Below, one piece after another: positions 7,831 through 13,046 of a stretch of 13,046 nt of DNA; position 1 is the first letter of the stretch; the number at the start of each line of letters is the position of its first letter. The DNA comes from Bacillota bacterium (GTDB taxonomy: Bacteria; Bacillota; Clostridia; Lachnospirales; Anaerotignaceae). The position numbers and the translations under genes are program-made. The notes beneath the pieces are model-generated. The model saw only the letters and a program-made list of their open reading frames with translations. It was not told the origin of the DNA and searched no databases. The stretch covers positions 1-13,046 of the forward strand of contig JAUNCB010000010.1 of NCBI GenBank assembly GCA_030526765.1, written 5' to 3'.

Positions 7831-8841
7831 TCAAATGGAAGCTACAGTTCCGCCAGCCCGCAGGGTCGTTTTCATTTCACAGTGGCGGTTTTTGGCATTG
7901 TTTTCCACCATATCCAGCAAAATACGCACAGCGCACTCGCCCATTTCCTCCGCCGGCTGCACCAGCGTTGTCAGCGTAGGGACTGTATAGGCAGACATCT
8001 GTATCCCATCAATGGCGATCACAGAGCAATCCTCCGGCACACGTCGGCCTGTATCAGCCAGTGCCTTCATGGATGCCACCGCCATAGAATCTGCAATCAC
8101 AAACAATGCAGTAAAATCATTTCTCTTTTCGATCAGCCGACGAACTGCATGATACGCATCCTCCATATCAAAGCGGCCTGTTTCTGCCACAAGCCCCTCA
8201 TCATAGGGGATTCCGCTTTCCTCCAGTGCCTTTCGATAGCCGTAATATCTCAGCTCGGAAATGGAATGATCTCTCTTGGAATCCAGAACCAGCGCAATTT
8301 TGCGATGCCCCTGACCAATCAGCTGCATCACTGCCCGATAGGCCTCTTTCTCATCATTGATAGAAACCGAGGAATAAACCTCCTCCTTCAGCCCGCCAAA
8401 GCTGTTGGTATAGGAGCAGCAGACAAAGGGCACCCGCAGCACTGCAATCTGTTCCTCCGTATAATCAAACTGCCCTCCCAGAAGGATCAGCCCTCTGAGC
8501 TTTTTGGACTGCACCAGACCTGCCCCTGCGCTCAGTTCATCCTCTCCGCTGGAGATCTGATGAAAGATCAGGGTAAAGCCGAATTTTTCCGTTTCTTTTT
8601 CAATGGAGCGGATCACCTTCGAGAAAAAGGGGTTTCCGATCCCTCGTACCACAAGGCCAATGGCATTGGTCTGGGGCCGAACCAGGTCTCTGGCGCTGTT
8701 ATTCGGCACATAATGTACCTCCTGCACCACCTGCAGCACTTTTCGGCGGACTGCCTCACTTACATCAGGATGTCCGTTCAATACTCTTGAAACCGTGCTG
8801 ACAGATACGCCGCAGCGCTCCGCAATATCCTTAATCGTCAA
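7831..8841 (-). CDS. LacI-family transcriptional regulator of the sugar operon
   Basis: This is a DNA-binding repressor of 336 residues. The N-terminal helix-turn-helix reads TIKDIAERCGVSVSTVSRVLNG (2-23), followed by the hinge region YVPNNSARDL and a periplasmic-binding-protein-like effector domain (about 58-330). The start is taken as TTG at 8841. AGAGGTGAGG lies at the right distance, and LacI proteins commonly begin at this point (M-T-I-K-D-I-A). Upstream TTG (8871) and GTG (8850) codons are in frame but fit less well. The recognition helix is of the type that binds AAACGTTT-centred operators, and such a site lies directly upstream. It is probably autoregulated and controls the transport genes that follow. 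The effector is unknown; a malto-oligosaccharide is a reasonable guess from context. Confidence 0.92.
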   Translation of the reverse strand: MTIKDIAERCGVSVSTVSRVLNGHPDVSEAVRRKVLQVVQEVHYVPNNSARDLVRPQTNAIGLVVRGIGNPFFSKVIRSIEKETEKFGFTLIFHQISSGEDELSAGAGLVQSKKLRGLILLGGQFDYTEEQIAVLRVPFVCCSYTNSFGGLKEEVYSSVSINDEKEAYRAVMQLIGQGHRKIALVLDSKRDHSISELRYYGYRKALEESGIPYDEGLVAETGRFDMEDAYHAVRRLIEKRNDFTALFVIADSMAVASMKALADTGRRVPEDCSVIAIDGIQMSAYTVPTLTTLVQPAEEMGECAVRILLDMVENNAKNRHCEMKTTLRAGGTVASI

Positions 8842-8878
8842 CCGCCTCACCTCTTTTCTTTTGTAGAACAAGGCATTC

Positions 8879-8892
8879 CGGAAACGTTACTG
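8879..8892. promoter_or_regulatory. Degenerate second LacI-type operator
   Basis: CGGAAACGTTACTG repeats the left half (GGAAACGTT) of the perfect operator next to it but has a poor right half. Its centre is 12 bp from the centre of the perfect site, and the two share two bases. Confidence 0.55.
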
Positions 8893-8904
8893 GAAACGTT
8901 TCCA
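8891..8904. promoter_or_regulatory. LacI-family operator (perfect 14-bp palindrome)
   Basis: TGGAAACGTTTCCA is a perfect palindrome with the central CG typical of LacI/GalR-family sites. It lies just downstream of the predicted start of transcription of the regulator gene (about +9 to +22) and 50 nt before its start codon, so binding should block the polymerase. It also resembles a CcpA cre site (two departures from the usual consensus), so catabolite control is an alternative or an addition. Confidence 0.8.
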
Positions 8905-8919
8905 GCGTGCATATAAAAT

Positions 8920-8948
8920 ATGATAACAACTCTTTTTTTGACTGTCAA
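8920..8948 (-). promoter_or_regulatory. Sigma-A-type promoter of the regulator and sugar operon
   Basis: On the minus strand, a perfect TTGACA (8948-8943) is followed after exactly 17 nt by TATCAT (8925-8920). Transcription should begin near 8913, immediately before the operators. No equally good promoter is seen before the binding-protein gene, so this one probably serves the whole operon. Confidence 0.8.
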
Positions 8949-9091
8949 TTCCCCCTTATGCATTTTCGTACAAAATACCAAAAACAGACCGCATCTTTCA
9001 TGCATTTTACCAATACCCCGCCCTTATTCCGCTCCCTTTTTCCCGTCATCTTCCCATATATTATTTTTCTTTTCCATCTTTCTCTTTTCAG
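8949..9091. other. Intergenic stretch between two divergent promoters, no gene seen
   Basis: The plus strand is rich in pyrimidines and reads stop-laden or without ribosome binding sites in all frames. The only structure noticed is ATGCATTTT occurring twice (8958-8966 and 9000-9008), 42 bp apart, and a weak ATTTT/AAAAT inverted repeat around 8962-8976. No function can be assigned. Confidence 0.5.
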
Positions 9092-9121
9092 TTGCTTATT
9101 TCCTTTATTGTCTGTTAGAAT
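9092..9121 (+). promoter_or_regulatory. Promoter of the HAD/ABC-F operon
   Basis: TTGCTT (9092-9097), an 18-nt spacer and TAGAAT (9116-9121). Transcription would start near 9128, giving a leader of about 19 nt that holds just the Shine-Dalgarno AGGTGA (9135-9140). Confidence 0.65.
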
Positions 9122-9146
9122 AGGAAGAACAGGCAGGTGAAAAAAC

Positions 9147-9980
9147 ATGAAAAATATCAAACTGGTGGCATCCGATCTGGACGGCACACTGCTGAATCAG
9201 AATAAGGAGATCACGCCCCGCCTTTATCAGGCACTGACAAAGCTGGAGGAAGCAGGTGTTTTCTTTGTTCCCGCCACAGGACGCCCCTTCGGGACCGTGC
9301 CGCAGGCGATCAAAGACCTCCCCTTTCTGCGCTATGTCATTACCAGCAACGGTGCAGCCATCTATGATGCAAAAGAAAAGCGAAACATCATCGAAAGCTA
9401 TCTGACACCAACAGCAGTAAATGCCGTGATCGAAATTGCAAGGGAGCTGCCCGTCATTACCGAATATTTTATTGAGGGAAAGGCATATATCGCCCGAGAG
9501 ATCTATGATGATCTTACCCCCTTTGCACTGACCGCAAGCCATGAGGCATATATCAAAAACTCCCGTACACCTGTTGTGGATTTCTGGGAAGAAATGAAAC
9601 GGAACAATACCGTTCTGGAAAATATCAATCTGGTATTTCGGGATATGGAGCTGCGAAAAGAGGTATGGGAACGGCTGAAAAAAACAGAACTGGCCTCCAT
9701 CACTGCAGCTACCACAAAAAACATCGAAATCACAGCCCTCTCCGCCACAAAAGCAAAGGCTCTGGAAAAGCTTTGCGAGGTGCTGGGGCTTGGCAGAGAA
9801 AATGTCCTTGCTATGGGTGACGGCGACAATGATATGCCTATGATCCAATTTGCGGGCATTGGTGTTGCCATGGCAAACGGAGAGCCTCATATCCTGCAGG
9901 CGGCAGATATCATTGCCGATGACTGCAACGATTTCGGTGCTGCAAAAATACTGGAACAGATCATACAAAGCAAGCAATAA
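9147..9980 (+). CDS. Cof-type HAD-superfamily hydrolase (HAD IIB phosphatase)
   Basis: This is a 277-residue cytoplasmic phosphatase of the Cof/YidA type, usual length for the family. Motif I is DLDGTLL with Asp10 (nucleophile) and Asp12; motif II is Thr44 in ATGR; motif III is Lys202 in SATKAKAL; motif IV is GDGDNDMPM (224-232) with the magnesium-binding aspartates. The C2-type cap lies between motifs II and III (about 85-190). Relatives dephosphorylate sugar phosphates, flavin or PLP intermediates with broad specificity, so the substrate cannot be named. The ATG at 9147 follows AGGTG by 7 nt. The ABC-F gene starts 12 nt after its stop, so the two are co-transcribed. Confidence 0.92.
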   Translation: MKNIKLVASDLDGTLLNQNKEITPRLYQALTKLEEAGVFFVPATGRPFGTVPQAIKDLPFLRYVITSNGAAIYDAKEKRNIIESYLTPTAVNAVIEIARELPVITEYFIEGKAYIAREIYDDLTPFALTASHEAYIKNSRTPVVDFWEEMKRNNTVLENINLVFRDMELRKEVWERLKKTELASITAATTKNIEITALSATKAKALEKLCEVLGLGRENVLAMGDGDNDMPMIQFAGIGVAMANGEPHILQAADIIADDCNDFGAAKILEQIIQSKQ

Positions 9981-9992
9981 GGAGATAAAATA

Positions 9993-11549
9993 ATGAGCAT
10001 TCTGAACGTAGTAAATCTGAATCACGGCTTCGGCGACAGAGCCATCTATAAGGACGTATCCTTCCGCCTGCTCAAGGGCGAGCACATCGGCTTCGTAGGT
10101 GCCAACGGCGAAGGCAAATCCACTTTTATGAATATCATTACCGGAAAACTGATGCCCGATGAAGGGAAAATCGAATGGTCGAAAAATGTGCGTGTCGGTT
10201 ATCTGGATCAGCACACGGTTCTGGAAAAGGGTCAGTCCATCAGAGATGTGCTTTCCTCCGCCTTTTCCTATCTCTTTGAGCTGGAGGCTCAGATGAACGC
10301 ATATTATGGCGAAATGGCTGACTGTGACGAGGAACGCATGAACTTTCTGATGGAGGAAACCGGCAGCATTCAGGAAACACTGGATCAGCACGATTTCTAT
10401 ATCATTGATGCCAAGGTGGACGAGATCGGCCGTGCCCTTGGTCTGACTGATCTAGGCATGGATCGGGATGTCACAGAGCTTTCCGGCGGTCAGAGAACAA
10501 AGGTGCTGATGGGCAAGCTGCTTCTGGAAAAACCCGATATCCTTCTTCTGGACGAGCCCACCAACTATCTGGACGAAAACCATATCGAATGGCTGAAGCG
10601 GTATCTGAATGATTACGAAAATGCTTTCATTCTGATCTCTCACGATATCCCCTTCCTCAACAGCGTTGTCAATCTGATCTATCATGTGGAAAACGCAGAG
10701 GTGAATCGTTATGTGGGCAACTACGATAAATTCCTTGAGGTTTACGAAATGAAGAAGGCACAGCTGGAGGCCGCTTATCGTAAGCAGCAGCAGGAGATCG
10801 AAGATCTGAAGGATTTCGTTGCCAGAAACAAGGCCCGTGTTGCCACAAGAAATATGGCCATGTCCCGCCAGAAAAAACTGGATAAAATGGATGTGATCGA
10901 ACTGGCAAAGGACAGACCCAAGCCCGAATTCAACTTTAAGGAAGCAAGAGCCTCCGGCAGATATATCTTCCAGACGGAAGAGCTTGTCATCGGCTACGAC
11001 AAGCCCTTATCCAGACCTCTGACCCTCTCCATGGAAAGAGGACAGAAGATCGCACTGGTAGGTGCCAACGGTATTGGTAAAACCACTCTGCTGAAATCCA
11101 TCATCGGTGAGATCCCTCCCCTCAGCGGCAAAACAACTCTGGGCGATTATCTCTACCCCGGTTATTTCGAGCAGGAAAAGAAATATACGGAAAATGTGAC
11201 CTGCATTGATGAGATCTGGAAGGAATTCCCCTCCTACACCCAGTATGAGGTGCGTTCTGCTCTGGCAAAATGCGGGCTGACCACAAAGCATATCGAAAGC
11301 ATGGTAAAGGTACTCAGCGGCGGCGAACAGGCAAAAGTTCGACTGTGTAAGCTCATCAATAACGAAACAAATGTACTGCTTCTGGACGAGCCTACCAACC
11401 ATCTGGATGTAGATGCCAAGGAAGAGCTGAAACGTGCCCTGCAGGCATACAAGGGCAGCATCCTTCTCATCTGCCACGAACCCGAATTCTATCGGGATGT
11501 GGTAACGGAAGTATGGAACTGCGAAGACTGGACAACCGTACCCCTGTAA
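9993..11549 (+). CDS. ABC-F family ATPase (ribosome-associated type)
   Basis: This is a 518-residue soluble protein with two ATP-binding cassettes and no membrane segment. Cassette 1 has GANGEGKST (36-44), LSGGQ (163-167), ILLLDEPTNYLD (183-194) and His217. Cassette 2 has GANGIGKTT (357-365), LSGGE (441-445), VLLLDEPTNHLD (461-472) and His495. Between them is a charged linker (about 243-320) of the kind that reaches the ribosomal peptidyl-transferase centre in ABC-F proteins. Both catalytic glutamates (188, 467) are present. There is no C-terminal extension. It resembles YkpA/YbiT-like housekeeping members more than known antibiotic-resistance members, though the sequence cannot settle this. 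AAGGAG lies 8 nt upstream of the ATG, just after the HAD stop. The IS element begins about 27 nt after the stop. Confidence 0.93.
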   Translation: MSILNVVNLNHGFGDRAIYKDVSFRLLKGEHIGFVGANGEGKSTFMNIITGKLMPDEGKIEWSKNVRVGYLDQHTVLEKGQSIRDVLSSAFSYLFELEAQMNAYYGEMADCDEERMNFLMEETGSIQETLDQHDFYIIDAKVDEIGRALGLTDLGMDRDVTELSGGQRTKVLMGKLLLEKPDILLLDEPTNYLDENHIEWLKRYLNDYENAFILISHDIPFLNSVVNLIYHVENAEVNRYVGNYDKFLEVYEMKKAQLEAAYRKQQQEIEDLKDFVARNKARVATRNMAMSRQKKLDKMDVIELAKDRPKPEFNFKEARASGRYIFQTEELVIGYDKPLSRPLTLSMERGQKIALVGANGIGKTTLLKSIIGEIPPLSGKTTLGDYLYPGYFEQEKKYTENVTCIDEIWKEFPSYTQYEVRSALAKCGLTTKHIESMVKVLSGGEQAKVRLCKLINNETNVLLLDEPTNHLDVDAKEELKRALQAYKGSILLICHEPEFYRDVVTEVWNCEDWTTVPL

Positions 11550-11606
11550 TAGAAAGCATATAAAAAGACGAAAACCTGAGGTGACCCCTCAAAGTTAGAC
11601 TTTTTT

Positions 11607-11636
11607 ACGAGACGGTTTCGACCGTCTCGTTTTTTT
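11607..11636 (+). terminator. Hairpin terminator inside the IS end, reading into the element
   Basis: ACGAGACGGT (11607-11616) and ACCGTCTCGT (11621-11630) form a perfect 10-bp stem with a TTCG loop, followed on the plus strand by seven T. The minus strand has A runs on both sides, so it acts only on transcripts entering from the ABC-F side. The T tail overlaps the orfB stop codon (11637-11635), so the hairpin belongs to the element. Confidence 0.8.
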
Positions 11637-12453
11637 ATGCTGCCAAGAGGCTGAGCCTATATTGCACAGGACTCATCCATCCTAGTTTCTCTTTAATTCT
11701 TTGTTCATTGTAATACTTTATATAGCGTTCGATTTCTGCTTTTAATTCCTCATAGCTATAATAAACTATCCCGTAATAGATTTCCTGCTTGAGCAGACCA
11801 AAGAAATTTTCCATTACGGAATTATCATGGCAGTTGCCTTTTCTGGACATACTTTGAAATATTCGTTCTTTTTTAAGACGGAGAGAGTATGCCCGCATCT
11901 GGTAAGCCCATCCTTGATCTGAATGAAAGGTTCTTCGATAAGGACAGTCAGAGGTTACTACTATTGCTTGTTCTAAAGCATCCATTACATTTTTTGCAGA
12001 AGGGTGTCTATTGATACTGAAGCTTATTATTTCTCCATTACACATATCCATAAATGGATCCAGATAGAGTTTGTGCATGGTCATGTGTCCTTTGGCATCC
12101 ACCTCATAGTATTTGAACTCTGTTGTATCAGTGGTAATCTTCTGATGTGGTACGTGCGTATTGAAACGTCTGCAAATTCTGTTAGGTGCAACCGTTCCAA
12201 CTTTCCCTTTGTATGAGCTGTATTTTCTGCTCTTGCGTGTAAATGATGTCACCTGCAGTCCTAGTTTCTGCGTGATTCGCTGAACTTTCTTTTTGTTGAT
12301 AACATATCCCTGATTGCGAAGTTCTCCAAGTATACGACGATACCCGTAATCTTTATGAATCTCTCGGATTTCAAGAATCTTTTCCTCAAGTTCCTTGTTT
12401 GGGTTCTCTTTGCCGAATCTCTTTTGCCAATACATATATGTTGCTTTTGGCAT
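11635..12453 (-). CDS. IS3-family transposase OrfB (DDE integrase domain)
   Basis: This is the catalytic part of the transposase, 272 residues from the ATG at 12453. An HTH_21-like segment (about 20-75) precedes the rve integrase core. The triad is Asp109 (ITTDTTEF), Asp179 (FHSDQG) and Glu215 (DNSVMENFF), with exactly 35 residues between the last two, as expected for IS3. The C-terminus has YNEQRIKEKLGWMSPVQYR, also typical. The same frame stays open back to 12591, overlapping orfA by 115 nt. It encodes INSLRRQFKLKDLLSYTGM just before the ATG, which matches how OrfB proteins usually begin. The ATG has only a poorly placed AGG before it. Expression as an OrfAB fusion by -1 frameshifting is therefore likely. 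No internal stop or deletion is seen. Confidence 0.92.
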   Translation of the reverse strand: MPKATYMYWQKRFGKENPNKELEEKILEIREIHKDYGYRRILGELRNQGYVINKKKVQRITQKLGLQVTSFTRKSRKYSSYKGKVGTVAPNRICRRFNTHVPHQKITTDTTEFKYYEVDAKGHMTMHKLYLDPFMDMCNGEIISFSINRHPSAKNVMDALEQAIVVTSDCPYRRTFHSDQGWAYQMRAYSLRLKKERIFQSMSRKGNCHDNSVMENFFGLLKQEIYYGIVYYSYEELKAEIERYIKYYNEQRIKEKLGWMSPVQYRLSLLAA

Positions 12454-12476
12454 ACCTGTATATGAGAGAAGGTCTT

Positions 12477-13046
12477 TTAGTTTGAACTGTCTTCGGAGAC
12501 TGTTGATGATTCGCGCCGTTCTCTCATTTTTGCTTCGTCCTCTAAACGCAGTCTCCTCAGTTCTTTTAAAAATGCATTCTCTATTCTTAATTTAAGAAGT
12601 TCATCCTCTAATTCTTTTACATACTCGGCACTTGTATCTACTGCGGTTTTTTCTGCTGGTTGAGCTGTTGTATCTGTCTTAGGCTTATCCAAAGTTTTCT
12701 TCCGACCTTTCTTATGTGCCCTCAAAGCATCAGGGCCAGCTACACGAAATCGGTTAACCCAGTTAGCTATCATACATGGATTGGTAATACCTTCATTTTG
12801 TGCTAATTCCTGATATGAGATTTCACTTGATAAATATAACTCTACCACATGAAGTTTCTTTTCGAAAGAGTAAACATTATTCTGGCGAGAACGCAATAAA
12901 CCATCATCGCCGAAAACTTCATAATTATGAACCCAGCGCCTAACAATACATTCATTTCCAACACCATACTCTTTTGCAAGAGATTGACAGCCCCCTTTAC
13001 CATTCAAATATGCAGTAACCACTTTTTTCTTAAATTCAAAGTTATA
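12477..13046 (-). CDS. IS3-family transposase OrfA (N-terminus beyond window edge)
   Basis: The frame is open to the window edge, giving 189 codons; it begins YNFEFKKKVVTAYLNG, so only a few residues are missing. Reading from an internal GTG at 13022 would drop this conserved start. Two helix-turn-helix units are visible (SLAKEYGVGNECIVRRWV and ELAQNEGITNPCMIANWV), as in IS150-group OrfA. A lysine-rich linker and then a leucine-zipper-like coiled coil follow (YVKELEDELLKLRIENAFLK). It binds the element ends and dimerises. Its end overlaps the OrfB frame in the -1 phase. Confidence 0.9.
   Translation of the reverse strand, partial: YNFEFKKKVVTAYLNGKGGCQSLAKEYGVGNECIVRRWVHNYEVFGDDGLLRSRQNNVYSFEKKLHVVELYLSSEISYQELAQNEGITNPCMIANWVNRFRVAGPDALRAHKKGRKKTLDKPKTDTTAQPAEKTAVDTSAEYVKELEDELLKLRIENAFLKELRRLRLEDEAKMRERRESSTVSEDSSN
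12564..12570 (-). other. Candidate -1 frameshift slippery site of the transposase
   Basis: On the minus strand the orfA frame reads T TTA AAA, an X XXY YYZ heptamer, inside the region where the OrfB frame is open (from 12591). Slipping back one base gives an unbroken OrfAB reading into INSLRRQFKLKDLL. A second, weaker candidate is the run of five A in GCA AAA ATG (about 12527-12535). Which of the two is used is not shown by the sequence. Confidence 0.5.

Larger units (their letters stand above)
11577..13046 (-). mobile_element. IS3-family insertion sequence, IS150-like, cut by window edge
   Basis: The element carries orfA and orfB on the minus strand. The left end as shown (3' end of the transposase mRNA) is placed at TGAGGTGACCCCTCAAAG (11577-11594), because it begins with TG and resembles the TGA..TGACCCC..AAAGTTAGAC ends common in this group. 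The exact end could also be 11582. The other end lies beyond the window, so inverted repeats and target duplication cannot be checked. Family evidence is the two-helix-turn-helix orfA, the DD(35)E orfB and the -1 frame relation between them. Confidence 0.85.

Noticed and set aside
6190..8790. Very long plus-strand open frame of 866 codons, very rich in Cys
   Set aside because: It runs antisense through the permease, binding-protein and regulator genes, all of which have clear domains. The Cys/Phe/His-rich composition is what biased minus-strand codons give when read backwards, and there is no start signal.
9105..10391. Minus-strand open frame of 428 codons across the HAD and ABC-F genes
   Set aside because: Shadow of two genes with full motif sets; no recognisable domain or ribosome site.
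1..13046. CRISPR array, riboswitch, tRNA, phage or defence system
   Set aside because: No spaced direct repeats, cloverleaf, known riboswitch core or defence-type gene was seen in any part of the window.

Overview
The window looks like a gut-type anaerobic Firmicute (Clostridia, probably Lachnospiraceae or a relative). This is inferred from strong AAGGAGG-type ribosome binding sites, sigma-A-like promoters, moderate GC, a MalK-family ATPase with a lysine-rich N-terminal insertion, and an IS3/IS150-type element. No rRNA, tRNA, CRISPR array or phage gene is visible. I found no convincing new biological system. The window is a sugar-uptake operon, a small HAD/ABC-F operon and an insertion sequence, with several regulatory details worth checking.

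Left edge, minus strand (1-1734): a 2,4-dienoyl-CoA reductase-like flavin/Fe-S oxidoreductase. It lacks its C-terminus because the window ends, and is set off from the next operon by an intrinsic terminator (about 1788-1827).

Centre, minus strand (8948 down to 1846): one probable operon in the order LacI-type regulator, sugar-binding lipoprotein, two ABC permeases, 4-alpha-glucanotransferase (malQ) and a MalK-type ATPase. A consensus promoter (TTGACA, 17 nt, TATCAT) precedes the regulator. A perfect 14-bp LacI-type operator and a degenerate second copy lie just downstream of it, which fits autorepression of the whole operon. A strong hairpin with a T tail between the binding protein and the first permease should cut transcription partway, so that much binding protein and little permease are made. 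The genes downstream of that hairpin are tightly packed (TAATG overlap, stop codon inside a Shine-Dalgarno, 13-nt overlap). The cytoplasmic GH77 enzyme argues that the imported sugar is a malto-oligosaccharide, which the operon both imports and rearranges.

Right, plus strand (9092-11549): a promoter, then a Cof-type HAD phosphatase and an ABC-F ATPase 12 nt apart.

Right edge (about 11577-13046): an IS3-family, IS150-like element, cut by the window end. Its orfA and orfB read on the minus strand in frames suited to a -1 frameshift, with an intact DD(35)E triad. It abuts the ABC-F gene only 27 nt after the stop codon, and a hairpin inside its end now provides the only visible terminator for that operon.
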